Source: Enterobacter sp. SA187
GTDB lineage: Bacteria; Pseudomonadota; Gammaproteobacteria; Enterobacterales; Enterobacteriaceae
DNA length: 64,000 nt
Reading direction: 5' to 3'
Assembly (NCBI RefSeq): GCF_001888805.2
Contig: NZ_CP019113.1
Location: forward strand, 186,001-250,000
The position numbers and the translations under genes were made by a program. Below the pieces are notes generated by a model. The model had not been told where the DNA came from. It saw only the letters and a program-made list of their open reading frames with translations, and did not search any database. Positions 18,869 through 28,945 of this stretch are shown here, piece after piece. Positions within the stretch are counted from its first letter, which is position 1. Each line of letters begins with the position of its first letter.

Positions 18869-21750
18869 TCTTTCTCACTTAACAGGGGCATAGTTTGCTG
18901 CAACTTGCTGACGTTATCCCATACTTTCCAGCCGTCAGGACGCACATACTCAGCCTTGCCGTTCTGGCTGCCGGAAACCTGGGAGAGGATCGCCATACCG
19001 TGCGGTTCAACCACCGCCTGGTGGAAGAAATCCGCCAGCTTTTGCGGCGTCAGCAGTTTAATCTGGGCCACTACTTTATCACGTGAATCGAAGCGCATAT
19101 TACCGCGATCGAAATCTTTGCTGATTTGCGAGGCTTCTTCACCTAACGTCTGAGGGGCCTGCTCCATTTGCGCGATCACCCCCTGCTGGATCTGGGCAAA
19201 TTCTTCCGGCTTCATCGCCCGCAGTCGGGCTTCCGCCGTCGGGAAGAAGGCTTTATAACGCGCCCACAGATACGCTGGCTGGCGATCGCTGCTTTGTAAC
19301 AGGAAGCCCATGCCCCACTGCCGTCCGACGCTGAACGGGAAAGCAAAAACCGCATAGCCGAGCTGCTCCTCGGTGCGCAGCTGATTATAAAACCACGGCT
19401 GAATGATTTGGCCGAGCATGGCGCTGTAGGCGGAGCTACTGAACTCATCGTAACCCGGCGGCACGAACACCGCAGCCAGCGCGGAATCAGTGCTGCTGCC
19501 CGCTTTTTCAAAGATGACCGACTGCTTTTTATCTACCAGCACATCCCGGTTACGACACCATTCATTACCCTGCGTCCCCAGTTGCGTCTGTACGTTGTGC
19601 GCTAAGGCTTTCGCCTCGCTTTCCGCCATGTTGCCGACCACCAGAAATTCCGGACGGGCGTTGGTTTTCAGCGCGTTACGGTAGGCCACCACGTCCTGCA
19701 GACTAATAGAGGGCAGCAGTTCGCGGCGCACTTCCCGCTGGAAATAGGGCACCTGAGAGAGCATTTGCGGAGGCAAAATAGCCTGATCGTAGGCTTTGCC
19801 TTTGTCGGCTGAATCCATCATCTGCGCATACCAGGATTTGGCCTGCGCCAGCTGTTCTTCGGTTGGCTCATAGCTGAAGTAGCCTTTCAGCAACGCCTCA
19901 AACAGCTGCGGCAGCCGCTGGGTATAACCATTGGCGTTAAGCATTAAGCCGTTATTGGCGTTAGTCGAAAAGCTGATGCCGCCCACTGCCGCCTGATTGC
20001 TGAGCTGATCCAGCGCGATACCTGCCAGATAATCGTTCAGGGCAAACAGCACCTGGTTTCTGGCGCTGTCCATCGCCTGTGGATTACGCAGCACCACGCT
20101 GACATCAGCTTTGGGTTCCTGCGGGAAATAGCGGCTCGGCATGTACACCACCCGTAGCGCTGGCTCATCCACGATAAGCTCCGGATGTTCAAAGGTTTTA
20201 CCCGGTTTCAGCAGGGTGAAATCGTCCGGGATATAGGGGTTCAGCTCCGGCAATTTAAGCGGGATGGCGGCGGATTTTTGCTGCCAGTCGCTAAAGGTCT
20301 GCGCGCTGATTTTATCCACCTGATAAGGCGCATTCACAAAATAGGCGGTTTTGTTATGCGGCTCATCCGGGCTGATATACCAGACGCGGGCATTCTGCGG
20401 CGTCATCATGTCAAGGCGGTCTTTCAGCGCCCGGGGATCGTACTGGTCGGCAATATTCACCGCATCCAGGGTATGTTCCACCGGCACGCGGATCATGGTA
20501 TCCGCCAGCCATTCGACATAGCTCATATCACGGGTGATGGACGGATAGCGGAAATCGAGATCCAGCACGTGCGCCAGTTCATCAAAATAACGTTTATCCA
20601 CGCCCTGTTCGCGCAGCAATTTCAGATAGCTAAAAATTGCCGCCACCACTTCATCGCGATGGGCAAGGCCTTTGTCGGTCAGCGTGGCGGAAATCGCCAG
20701 CACGCCGCTGTTGCCATTGACCACCGGATCGGAGTCGGCGCGGATCCCTTCCACCAGCCCCTGCTGTTGAAGCCAGTCAGAGAGGGTTCCCGGGCTGCGG
20801 TTGCCGATGAGATAGGTCACCAGCTCATCGGTTTTACTGCGAAACTGCGGCGTGTTGTTGTCGATACGGAATTCCACGCGCAGCACTTTACGCGGGATGG
20901 CGGGCACATAGTGAATAATCAGGCCCTTTTGCGCATCCGTCACCACCGGCACCGTCACTTCCGGCGGGGTGATATTTTTGTTCGGTACGCGTCCATAGGT
21001 TTGCGCGGCGATTTTCGCCAGCTCAGGCAGCGGACGGTTGCTGTACACCACGGCCTTCATCAGGTTAGCGGAGTAGTATTTATCGCGGAAAGCCAGCAGA
21101 GCGTCATGCACCGGGCTGCCGGGTTTATCGCTCAGCGTCTCAAGATTGCCGCCCGAAAAACGCGCGCCGGGGTGGGCCGGGTTGATGGTTTCGGCGCTGA
21201 CCTGCGCCATGCGCATACCGTCGCGGGCGCGGGCCATGGTCAGCTCGGCATTCACCGCATTGCGTTCACGTTCGGCATACTTTTTGTCTAACAGCGGCGC
21301 GGCGATGGCGTCCGCCAGGCGATCGACGGCTCCTTCCAGCGCGTTATTTTCCACTTCCAGATAATAAGCGGTGCGGTAAGGCGCGGTACTGGCGTTATGG
21401 CTGCCGCCGTGCGACTTCAAAAACTCGGCGAGGCTGTCCGGCTGCGGGTATTTTTTCGACCCCATCAGCGTCATATGTTCAAGATAGTGCGCAAGGCCTG
21501 GATGAGTATCGGGATCCTGTAAGGATCCCACCGGCACCACCAGCGCGGAGAGGGATTTGACTGCCTGCGGATCCGAGACCAGCAGCACGACCATGCCATT
21601 ATCAAGGCGGATCGCCTGATACTGACGGGTATCTTTATCGCTTTTACGAATGGTTTCCTGAACGGGTTGCCAGCCGGTGTCTGCCTGACTTAACGGTGCC
21701 CAGAGGGCGGCAAAAATGATTAATGCTTTAAACCAGGTGCTGCTCGGCAT
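18865..21750 (-). CDS. ptrA: Protease III (pitrilysin)
   Basis: Periplasmic zinc metalloprotease of the M16 family that degrades small peptides. The 961 residues start with a Sec signal peptide (MPSSTWFKALIIFAALWAPL, likely cut after SQA). The inverted zinc motif HYLEH is at residues 88-92, with the conserved downstream acidic region AERERNAVNAE. It sits between recC and recB as in E. coli, an old arrangement with no known functional link to recombination. A 56-bp gap separates it from recC. Confidence 0.97.
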   Translation of the reverse strand: MPSSTWFKALIIFAALWAPLSQADTGWQPVQETIRKSDKDTRQYQAIRLDNGMVVLLVSDPQAVKSLSALVVPVGSLQDPDTHPGLAHYLEHMTLMGSKKYPQPDSLAEFLKSHGGSHNASTAPYRTAYYLEVENNALEGAVDRLADAIAAPLLDKKYAERERNAVNAELTMARARDGMRMAQVSAETINPAHPGARFSGGNLETLSDKPGSPVHDALLAFRDKYYSANLMKAVVYSNRPLPELAKIAAQTYGRVPNKNITPPEVTVPVVTDAQKGLIIHYVPAIPRKVLRVEFRIDNNTPQFRSKTDELVTYLIGNRSPGTLSDWLQQQGLVEGIRADSDPVVNGNSGVLAISATLTDKGLAHRDEVVAAIFSYLKLLREQGVDKRYFDELAHVLDLDFRYPSITRDMSYVEWLADTMIRVPVEHTLDAVNIADQYDPRALKDRLDMMTPQNARVWYISPDEPHNKTAYFVNAPYQVDKISAQTFSDWQQKSAAIPLKLPELNPYIPDDFTLLKPGKTFEHPELIVDEPALRVVYMPSRYFPQEPKADVSVVLRNPQAMDSARNQVLFALNDYLAGIALDQLSNQAAVGGISFSTNANNGLMLNANGYTQRLPQLFEALLKGYFSYEPTEEQLAQAKSWYAQMMDSADKGKAYDQAILPPQMLSQVPYFQREVRRELLPSISLQDVVAYRNALKTNARPEFLVVGNMAESEAKALAHNVQTQLGTQGNEWCRNRDVLVDKKQSVIFEKAGSSTDSALAAVFVPPGYDEFSSSAYSAMLGQIIQPWFYNQLRTEEQLGYAVFAFPFSVGRQWGMGFLLQSSDRQPAYLWARYKAFFPTAEARLRAMKPEEFAQIQQGVIAQMEQAPQTLGEEASQISKDFDRGNMRFDSRDKVVAQIKLLTPQKLADFFHQAVVEPHGMAILSQVSGSQNGKAEYVRPDGWKVWDNVSKLQQTMPLLSEKE

Positions 21751-21806
21751 TCACAAACCTCATCATTAACAAACGCTGTACTGGCCCCGCCAGCGACTCA
21801 TTTTTA

Positions 21807-24800
21807 TCAGGACTGACTGAAACGATAGAGCGGCAATAAATAGCGCTCCGCCTGGGCGGTGATGGCATCAAAGTGTTCCGGTTCAAGGGTGCGCCACAGA
21901 CGCTGATACCACACATCGTCCCCTTCGCCGCTCACCACCATGTTGCCTTCGTAAGCCTGAAGAAACTTCGCGCGCGCTTTCGCCAGCGTCGCGTCGTCCT
22001 TTAACATGGCATCATTTTGCGCGTCGTAACAGGCTTTTATCCATGCCCCGCCGCTTTCTGGTAGTAAAAGTAAGGGCTGCGACATCCCCTCGCGATACCC
22101 GGCGATAAGCTGTTCAAGGTAGTGATGCGCCTGATCTGCTTCAAGCGGCGGGAAACGCCATTCGCCGTCTTTGCGCACGAACAGACGGCTTTCCCCGGTG
22201 CCGCCGCTCGCACAGTAGACAAGGTGTTCCAGCCAAAGTTGCAGTCCCTGGGATACGCTGAGCAGGGAGGGTCGCCAGCGCAGCAGCCCGTCGGCCTGCA
22301 CCTGCTGTAGCCAGCCGGTGAGCTGCACACCGCCGCAGTGAAGGTCGATCTCCATGCTTTCACAAGGCAGGCGGCATTCGTTAATGCGATCCGCCAGCGC
22401 CTGCATCTCCTGCTGCTGCGTTTCCCAGACAATTTCGCCGAATGCCCCGTAGGGGAGTTCTCCTGCGGCACGATAGCGGCGGAACAGCTTTTCGGCGTCT
22501 TCCTGTTCCACCAGCGTATTCAATAGCGTCTGATTAAGCTGATAGCGGTTCAGACCGTCCAGAATAAAGGGTTCGGCGTCGGGGATGTCGCTGGCTTCCG
22601 GGCGGAAGTTCACCTGTAAGCGCATCTGGAAAAATGCCCGCACCGGGTGCGTCCAGAAGCGCTGTAACTGCTCAAACGCCAGCGTCTCTATAGGCTGCGC
22701 GGGCAGCGGCTGAATAAAGGTTTCGTGGGCAACGCCCTGCTGGCTGGCGGCGGGCAGCCACTCATGGGCGAAGCTCTGTACTTCATCGCTGACAAAGTTT
22801 TCCGCATCGAATGGCATACGGGTGTGCAGGTGATTCAGATGCTGGATCACCCTTGCTGCGCTGTCATCGCAGGTGAGCGATTCATCCCCCGGCAGATAGT
22901 GGCTCTGAGCGATGTAATCCACCAGTTCCTGCACCAGTACGGACGGAAAGCGTTCGCTGTTATCCTGAATCGAGCGTCCGATGTAGCTGATATAGAGTTT
23001 TTGCTGGGCGGAAATCAGCGCCTCAAGGAAGAGGTAACGGTCATCGTCACGGCGGCTGCGGTCGCCGCGCATTGGCTTCTGGCTCATCAGGTCAAATCCC
23101 AGCGGCGCCAGCGTGCGCGGGTATACGCCGTCGTTCATGCCCAGCAGGCAGACCACTTTAAAGGGAATAGAGCGCATTGGCATCAGGGTACAAATATTTA
23201 CCGGCCCGGCCAGAAAACGCTGGCTGATACGCTCCTGGTTCAGGCGCTGCGTCAGTTCGTCCCGCAGCAGCGTCAGCGGTACCGACTCGTTATATGCAGC
23301 TCCTACGCCGTGGGCGATCATCGCCTGCCACTGCTGTTCAATCAGCGCCAGCGCCGCTTCGGTGTCGGCATCGGGCAGGAAAAAGTCATTAAGCATATCC
23401 CGGCATACCGGCAGCCACTCGACCAGCGGACGTGCCTGGGACAGGCCTTTGCGCCACAGATTGAGCTTCATCAGTAGCGAAGCCAGATGCCCCACCAGTT
23501 CGGCGATAAGCCCGCTGGATTCATCATAAGGCAGCACCGAGCGCCACTCCCCGTGGCGACTCTCCATCGCATAGCCCAGCAGCATACGCATCAGGCCAAA
23601 CTGCCAGGTATGCTGACCGGTAGGCGGCAGTTCCAGCTCGCGCACGTTATCGTCATCCATGCCCCAGCGTACGCCGGATTCGTTGACCCACTGACGCAGA
23701 TAACGCAGCCCTTCTTCATCAATATCGAAACGCGCGGCAAGTACAGGCACGTCAAGCAGTGCCAGCACGTCTTCTGACTGGAAACGGCTGTCCGGCAGCG
23801 ACAGCAGGCTGAGAAACGCCTGTAACGCCGGATGCGCCTGCCCTGCCCGGCGGTCGGAAATGGCATAGGGTACAAAACGCGCCCCGGTGGCGCTGCCGAA
23901 GACCGCCTGAATAAAGGGGCTGTAGCTGTCGATATCCGACACCATCACGATGATGTCACGCGGCGTCAGTTCCGGATCGTCCTGCATCATGGCCAGCAGA
24001 CGGTCGTGCAACACTTCCACTTCCCGCTGCGGACTGTGGCAGACGTGCACCGTGACGCTGCGATCGGCGGGATCGAGCAGGCGTTTCGCATCGCTGCGCG
24101 CATACTCCTCGGCGGTGACGCCAGCGACCACGCTGTTCTTCAGCTCCAGAATGTCCGACTGCAAATTATTGAGCAGCGTGCCAGGGGTGACGTCCACAAA
24201 GGCGTCCAGTTCGTCATAGCGATCCAGTCCCGCCAGCAGATAGATATAGTCGCGTCCCAGCTTACCCCAGGAGGCCAGCAGCGGGTTACCCACGTCCTGC
24301 TCGCCTTCATCATTAAACAGGCTTTCCACCTCCAGCCCTTCCTGGAACAGCGGCGTTTCCTGCGCTTCGCGATGATGTTTGCGGCGGCGGGTGATGAGTT
24401 TCGCCAGAAACGCCGGATCTTTAATATCGCCCCAGTAGTAACGGCACGGGTTGGTGAACAGCAGGTGCACATCTACGTGCTTACCCAGCGCCTGTAAGGC
24501 CTGTAAATAGACCGGCGGCAGCGCGGAGATGCCGCAGATAAAGACGCGGGACGGCAGCCCCGGCGGACATTCACTGGCGTTCTCCAGCGTCTGGATAAAC
24601 CGCTGATAGAGATTGGCACGGTGCCAGTGCGGCTGTCCGAGCGCCGCGGTATGCTCAACCAGCATGCGCCACAGCGGCGCCTGCCAGATCTGCGCTTCGC
24701 CTAAGCCATCCACCCATTCGCCGGCTTCCCAGCGGGTCAGCCATTCCGGGCGGTACACCAGATACTGATCGTAGAGATCCGCAATGCGCGAGGCGAGCTG

Positions 24801-25175
24801 GAAGAGTTTGCGCTTGTCGTCATCGTCGTGCAGATAATTCCCGAGCATGGCGAAGGCCTCCTGCTCCAGCATGTCGGGCAGCAGGGCCATTAGCTTCCAG
24901 CTCATACTCTGCTTATTAAACGCGCTCTCTTTAGGGATGTCCGGCAGCACACGCACAAACATATCCCAGATAAAACTCGCGGGCAGCGGGAAGTCGATAT
25001 TGGCGGCAATACCGAATTTTTGCGACAGCGTCATCTGGAGCCATTGCGCCATGCCGGTGCTTTGCACCAGCACCATTTCAGCTTCAAAGGGATCGTCGAG
25101 GCGTTCGCGCTCAACAATAAACTCCATCAGTGCTTCAAGCACATCCAGACGATTGGAGTGATAAACCCTTAACAT
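21807..25175 (-). CDS. recC: Exodeoxyribonuclease V subunit gamma, RecC
   Basis: The subunit of RecBCD that splits the duplex and recognises Chi; it has helicase and nuclease folds without catalytic activity. The 1122 residues match the E. coli protein length and begin MLRVYHSNRLDVLEALMEFI. The region RSIPFKVVCLLGMNDGVYPR is characteristic of RecC. It leads the recC-ptrA-recB-recD group. The upstream ppdC stop is 12 bp away, so the pseudopilin genes may run into recC transcription. Confidence 0.97.
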   Translation of the reverse strand: MLRVYHSNRLDVLEALMEFIVERERLDDPFEAEMVLVQSTGMAQWLQMTLSQKFGIAANIDFPLPASFIWDMFVRVLPDIPKESAFNKQSMSWKLMALLPDMLEQEAFAMLGNYLHDDDDKRKLFQLASRIADLYDQYLVYRPEWLTRWEAGEWVDGLGEAQIWQAPLWRMLVEHTAALGQPHWHRANLYQRFIQTLENASECPPGLPSRVFICGISALPPVYLQALQALGKHVDVHLLFTNPCRYYWGDIKDPAFLAKLITRRRKHHREAQETPLFQEGLEVESLFNDEGEQDVGNPLLASWGKLGRDYIYLLAGLDRYDELDAFVDVTPGTLLNNLQSDILELKNSVVAGVTAEEYARSDAKRLLDPADRSVTVHVCHSPQREVEVLHDRLLAMMQDDPELTPRDIIVMVSDIDSYSPFIQAVFGSATGARFVPYAISDRRAGQAHPALQAFLSLLSLPDSRFQSEDVLALLDVPVLAARFDIDEEGLRYLRQWVNESGVRWGMDDDNVRELELPPTGQHTWQFGLMRMLLGYAMESRHGEWRSVLPYDESSGLIAELVGHLASLLMKLNLWRKGLSQARPLVEWLPVCRDMLNDFFLPDADTEAALALIEQQWQAMIAHGVGAAYNESVPLTLLRDELTQRLNQERISQRFLAGPVNICTLMPMRSIPFKVVCLLGMNDGVYPRTLAPLGFDLMSQKPMRGDRSRRDDDRYLFLEALISAQQKLYISYIGRSIQDNSERFPSVLVQELVDYIAQSHYLPGDESLTCDDSAARVIQHLNHLHTRMPFDAENFVSDEVQSFAHEWLPAASQQGVAHETFIQPLPAQPIETLAFEQLQRFWTHPVRAFFQMRLQVNFRPEASDIPDAEPFILDGLNRYQLNQTLLNTLVEQEDAEKLFRRYRAAGELPYGAFGEIVWETQQQEMQALADRINECRLPCESMEIDLHCGGVQLTGWLQQVQADGLLRWRPSLLSVSQGLQLWLEHLVYCASGGTGESRLFVRKDGEWRFPPLEADQAHHYLEQLIAGYREGMSQPLLLLPESGGAWIKACYDAQNDAMLKDDATLAKARAKFLQAYEGNMVVSGEGDDVWYQRLWRTLEPEHFDAITAQAERYLLPLYRFSQS

Positions 25176-25187
25176 ACATGCTCCTGA

Positions 25188-25511
25188 CTACTGACTGATT
25201 GGGCAATATAGCCGCGACATCTGACCCTGCCGACCCACGGGAGAGGTGATTGTTACGCTGATGCTGACACATCCCGCCGTGCTTGTCTGCATTCGCTTCA
25301 CCTGCCAGCCTGCTGGCGGAGCAACAGGATACCACTGTATATGCTGCCAGGCATTACGCCATACCTCCCGGTAGAGGCTATCGTGCATAAAACCGCTCAT
25401 TATTGCACGCTGCGTTCCCGCCAGCGCGGTGATGATCATCACCAGGAGTACCATCGCCAGCAGCACTTCAGGCAGGCTGAATCCCGCCTGATTTTTCAGG
25501 GAAGCTGACAT
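25188..25511 (-). CDS. ppdC: Prepilin peptidase-dependent protein C
   Basis: Minor pseudopilin needed, with PpdA, PpdB and YgdB, to prime assembly of the PpdD type IVa pilus in enterobacteria. The chosen start gives 107 residues, MSASLKNQAG followed by FSLPEVLLAMVLLVMI, a class III signal with cleavage after Gly and Glu at +5. GGGGAGG lies just upstream of this ATG, so the in-frame codon 24 bases earlier was rejected. The start overlaps the ygdB end by 16 bp. Confidence 0.9.
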   Translation of the reverse strand: MSASLKNQAGFSLPEVLLAMVLLVMIITALAGTQRAIMSGFMHDSLYREVWRNAWQHIQWYPVAPPAGWQVKRMQTSTAGCVSISVTITSPVGRQGQMSRLYCPISQ

Positions 25512-25903
25512 AACGCCTCCCCGGTGAACGGGCAAAAATCACTCCAGCCATGACGGGAAAATATCACGAGATCGTTTTCCAGCGCGCCCAGACGCCACAG
25601 CGTATGGCTGCCGCTCGCGGCGATCAGCAGCAGCGTCTGGTCGTCAAAAATTCGCAGACAGGCGCGCCAGTCATGGTCGTGCGCCTGCCGACACTGCACC
25701 GCAGGCCGGGATTGCCATGGCTGTACCCTTCCCCACTCCATGGCGGACTGCGCATCCGCCATCGTGCGCAGCGCCCGGCTTTCGCTGACCACCCGCAGAT
25801 GATGCGTGTGCTGGCGCTGGTTTAGTCCGTTCAGCATCACACTTCCCAGCAGCATGATGAGCAGTACCAGCCCCAGCGACGACATCCCATGCTGGCGCTT
25901 CAC
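25496..25903 (-). CDS. ygdB: Minor pseudopilin YgdB (DUF2509)
   Basis: A 135-residue protein with a short basic leader (MKRQHG) and a hydrophobic helix (MSSLGLVLLIMLLGSVML) like a prepilin. It lacks the usual Glu at mature position +5, as expected of the YgdB/GspK-like subunit at the pilus tip. It overlaps ppdB by 4 bp (ATGA) and ppdC by 16 bp. It is part of the priming complex for the PpdD pilus. Confidence 0.88.
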   Translation of the reverse strand: MKRQHGMSSLGLVLLIMLLGSVMLNGLNQRQHTHHLRVVSESRALRTMADAQSAMEWGRVQPWQSRPAVQCRQAHDHDWRACLRIFDDQTLLLIAASGSHTLWRLGALENDLVIFSRHGWSDFCPFTGEALCQLP

Positions 25904-26463
25904 AGGTTGTAACCCGTTACGCTGTGGCGGGCGGTGATGCGCTCGTCCGGATGGCCGGTCACGCTGGCCGCAAGGGTAAGCGTGAGCTGGCTGTGAAAAC
26001 CTTCAGGCCGCACGTGCGTCACGCTGAACTGCTCTACGGTGATCGTCTCAGGCTCGGTCATTTTATCCCAGCCCTTATCCTGACAGGATGTCGCCCCGCG
26101 CCGGGTTTCCAGCGCGCCGTCGTGCAGGCGAAATCCGGTCTGATCCGGCTCTTTTGCAGGCGCGCGATCCCACACGCCGTTGCTGTTGCCGTCCCACTGC
26201 ACAATGATGCAGGACGCCTGCGGGTTTATCACCAGCGGTTGGCCGCTGCACAGGCCACGGCAATAACCGGCCCGCTGCACGTGTTTTGCCATGGTATATA
26301 GCCGCTGCCAGATTTCATCTTCCAGCGCCTGCTGGCGGGTCTGGGCGAGCATCGCCCTCTGTAAGGCCGGCAGAAAGCGGGCCGCGCCAAGCAGTAGCAC
26401 GCTGCCGATTGTCATCGCGATCAACACCTCCGGCAGGGTAAAGCCGCGATGGGTCAGATGCAT
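25900..26463 (-). CDS. ppdB: Prepilin peptidase-dependent protein B
   Basis: Minor pseudopilin of 187 residues from MHLTHRG followed by FTLPEVLIAMTIGSVLLLGA, a class III signal with Glu at +5. A longer frame starting 63 bases upstream was rejected because the signal must begin near this Met and the length then equals E. coli PpdB. The start overlaps the ppdA stop by 10 bp. Conserved cysteines (YCRGLCSG, SCIIVQW, ATSCQDKG) probably form disulfides in the periplasm. Confidence 0.88.
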   Translation of the reverse strand: MHLTHRGFTLPEVLIAMTIGSVLLLGAARFLPALQRAMLAQTRQQALEDEIWQRLYTMAKHVQRAGYCRGLCSGQPLVINPQASCIIVQWDGNSNGVWDRAPAKEPDQTGFRLHDGALETRRGATSCQDKGWDKMTEPETITVEQFSVTHVRPEGFHSQLTLTLAASVTGHPDERITARHSVTGYNL

Positions 26464-26924
26464 GGCGTGGCCGCCACAGGTTGACACATTCTTATTCGTC
26501 CTCCGTTTGAAACGATAATTCGCCATTCGCCCGCCGGATTGCGCAGCACGATATGCCCGGGCCAGGCGGTATTACGCAGACCAAAAAAACGCAGCGACGG
26601 CGTGATATCAGCCAGCGCCACACCCGCGGACAACGGCCGCAGCGCAAACGCATTATCAGCCGCGCAGCCTGCCCGCTCATTCACCGAACTTAACAGGCAC
26701 CAGCCGTCCTCCGTTGTGCTGGCGCTGATAAGGTGGTCGCGGTTCTGCCAGTTGGCATCATCGCGCAGCAGCTCCAGGTAAACACGCACCTGCCAGGCGG
26801 TTTGCCACAGCTGCTGGTGCAGGCGGAAACTCTGCCAGCCGTACAGCCCTGCGCCGCTCAGAATGATGACCAGCGCCACGGCGACCAGGATTTCGATCAG
26901 GGTGAAGCCTTGTTGTTTTTTCAT
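26454..26924 (-). CDS. ppdA: Prepilin peptidase-dependent protein A
   Basis: Minor pseudopilin, 156 residues, first gene of the ppdA-ppdB-ygdB-ppdC group. The class III signal MKKQQG is followed by FTLIEILVAVALVIILSGAG, with Glu at +5. The soluble C-terminal part contains SLRFFGLRNTAWPGHIVLRN, well conserved with E. coli PpdA. The prepilin peptidase for this set is not in this cluster. The one at 55678-56475 belongs to the separate type IVb system. Confidence 0.9.
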   Translation of the reverse strand: MKKQQGFTLIEILVAVALVIILSGAGLYGWQSFRLHQQLWQTAWQVRVYLELLRDDANWQNRDHLISASTTEDGWCLLSSVNERAGCAADNAFALRPLSAGVALADITPSLRFFGLRNTAWPGHIVLRNPAGEWRIIVSNGGRIRMCQPVAATPCI

Positions 26925-27060
26925 GGCGGCAGTGTGCCGAAGACGTGCAGAGAGAGCGAACGGGAAAGCGTGGTTTTGCGGGGCGTTACGAGAGGTTTAA
27001 ATGCCGTTGCAGGCCTTTGCATTTTTTCCGGAAGACGCCCCGGAAAATGGAACGGCGGAT

Positions 27061-27090
27061 AAAAAAAACCGGCGCGCTAAGGCACCGGTT
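27061..27090 (-). terminator. thyA terminator
   Basis: Read on the minus strand, AACCGG pairs with CCGGTT around a GC-rich loop and is followed by eight T residues. It lies 18 bp after the thyA stop. Confidence 0.85.
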
Positions 27091-27107
27091 ATGTCACGCT
27101 TTGCGCA

Positions 27108-27902
27108 TCAGATAGCGACAGGCGCTTTGATGGCGGGATGCGGATCGTAGCCTTCGATTTCAAAATCCTCGAAGCGGTAGTCAAACAGCGAAGCGGGCTT
27201 ACGCTTGATAATCAGCTTAGGCAGCGCGCGCGGCTCACGGCTCAGCTGCAGGTGCGTCTGCTCCATATGGTTGCTGTACAGGTGCGTATCGCCGCCGGTC
27301 CAGACGAAGTCGCCCACTTCCAGATCGCACTGCTGCGCCACCATATGCACCAGCAGCGCATAGCTGGCGATGTTGAACGGCAGGCCGAGGAAGACATCGC
27401 AGGAGCGCTGATAAAGCTGGCAGGAGAGTTTGCCGTCAGCCACGTAGAACTGGAAAAACGCATGGCATGGCGCCAGCGCCATTTTGTCCAGCTCGCCCAC
27501 GTTCCAGGCAGAAACGATAATACGGCGCGAATCCGGATCGTTTTTTAACTGCTCAAGCACGTTGGAGATCTGATCGATATGGCGGCCATCCGGCGTCGGC
27601 CAGGCGCGCCACTGTTTGCCGTATACCGGACCCAAATCGCCCTGCTCATCGGCCCATTCATCCCAGATGGAGACGTTGTTTTCATGAAGATAGGCAACGT
27701 TAGTATCACCCTGCAGGAACCACAACAGCTCATGGATAATCGATCGCAGATGACAACGTTTGGTGGTCACCAGCGGGAAGCCGTCGCGCAGGTTAAAGCG
27801 CATCTGATGGCCAAAAATAGACAGCGTGCCGGTACCGGTACGATCGTTTTTTTGGGTGCCCTCATCGAGCACCTTTTGCATCAGGTCTAAATACTGTTTC
27901 AT
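27108..27902 (-). CDS. thyA: Thymidylate synthase
   Basis: Makes dTMP from dUMP using methylene-tetrahydrofolate. The 264 residues, equal to E. coli ThyA, contain the catalytic cysteine in MALAPCHAFFQFYV, the substrate motif YQRSCDVFLGLPFNIASYA, and the C-terminal IKAPVAI that closes over the active site. It starts 6 bp after the lgt stop, so lgt-thyA form an operon as in E. coli. Confidence 0.98.
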   Translation of the reverse strand: MKQYLDLMQKVLDEGTQKNDRTGTGTLSIFGHQMRFNLRDGFPLVTTKRCHLRSIIHELLWFLQGDTNVAYLHENNVSIWDEWADEQGDLGPVYGKQWRAWPTPDGRHIDQISNVLEQLKNDPDSRRIIVSAWNVGELDKMALAPCHAFFQFYVADGKLSCQLYQRSCDVFLGLPFNIASYALLVHMVAQQCDLEVGDFVWTGGDTHLYSNHMEQTHLQLSREPRALPKLIIKRKPASLFDYRFEDFEIEGYDPHPAIKAPVAI

Positions 27903-27908
27903 GGTTCC

Positions 27909-28784
27909 TCAGGAAACGTGTAGCTGCGGGCGACGGCGGTACGCCCAGATCATCATCAGAACGCCGGCGACAATCATCGGGATAGAGAGAATTTGCCCCA
28001 TGCTGATGTACTGCACCCATTCGCCGGTAAACTGCGCATCCGGCTGGCGGAAGAATTCAACAATGATGCGGAACGCGCCATAACCAATCAGGAACAATCC
28101 GGAGACGGCACCCATCGGGCGCGGTTTGCGAATAAACAGGTTGAGAATGATGAACAGTACAATGCCTTCCAGCACCAGTTCATAGAGCTGGGACGGATGT
28201 CGCGGCAGGACGCCGTAAGTATCAAAAATAGACTGCCATTCCGGGTGCGCCGGCAGCAGCGCCATATCTTCGCTGCGGGAGGCGGGGAACAGCATGGCGA
28301 ACGGGAAGCCCGGATCGACACGGCCCCAGAGTTCACCGTTGATAAAGTTACCCAGACGGCCTGCGCCCAGCCCGAACGGGATCAGCGGCGCGATGAAATC
28401 CGCAACCTGGAAGAAATGACGTTTGGTGCGACGGGCAAAAATGACCATTACCAGAATAACGCCGATCAGACCGCCGTGGAACGACATGCCGCCGTCCCAG
28501 ACGCGGAACAGGTACAGCGGATCGCTCATGAATACCGGGAAGTTATAGAACAGCACGTAGCCGATACGCCCGCCAAGGAACACGCCGAGGAATCCTGCGT
28601 AAAGCAGGTTTTCGACTTCGTTTTTCGTCCAGCCGCTGCCGGGACGATTAGCGCGGCGCGTCGCCAGCCACATCGCAAAGATGAAGCCGACCAGATACAT
28701 CATGCCGTACCAGTGCAGGGCAAGCGGCCCTATGGAGAAAATCACCGGATCGATGTCCGGAAAACGCAGATAACCACTGTTCAT
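27909..28784 (-). CDS. lgt: Prolipoprotein diacylglyceryl transferase
   Basis: Inner-membrane enzyme that adds diacylglycerol from phosphatidylglycerol to the lipobox cysteine, the first step of lipoprotein maturation. The 291-residue protein has about seven membrane segments and the Lgt signature GLGAGRLGNFINGELWGR, with its essential Arg and Asn. The conserved MSFHGGLIGV includes the essential His. It serves all the lipoproteins in this window (YgdI, YgdR, MltA, the pilus secretin). Confidence 0.97.
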   Translation of the reverse strand: MNSGYLRFPDIDPVIFSIGPLALHWYGMMYLVGFIFAMWLATRRANRPGSGWTKNEVENLLYAGFLGVFLGGRIGYVLFYNFPVFMSDPLYLFRVWDGGMSFHGGLIGVILVMVIFARRTKRHFFQVADFIAPLIPFGLGAGRLGNFINGELWGRVDPGFPFAMLFPASRSEDMALLPAHPEWQSIFDTYGVLPRHPSQLYELVLEGIVLFIILNLFIRKPRPMGAVSGLFLIGYGAFRIIVEFFRQPDAQFTGEWVQYISMGQILSIPMIVAGVLMMIWAYRRRPQLHVS

Positions 28785-28945
28785 CTGTCACCACAACTTG
28801 TTGTTATTCCGCCGAAAGTGGTCAGCGGCAAAGACGTGCGCCCGCGTCGACAGGCGCGCCAAAGTTGCGAATCATAGCATAAGGCGGACATGCTGATTGC
28901 GCTGAAGTTGTAAAAGATATGTATAACGTTCGCCGGATCCTGCAC

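Noticed and set aside
20185..21291. 368-residue plus-strand frame
   Set aside because: It is antisense to ptrA and shows shadow-frame composition.
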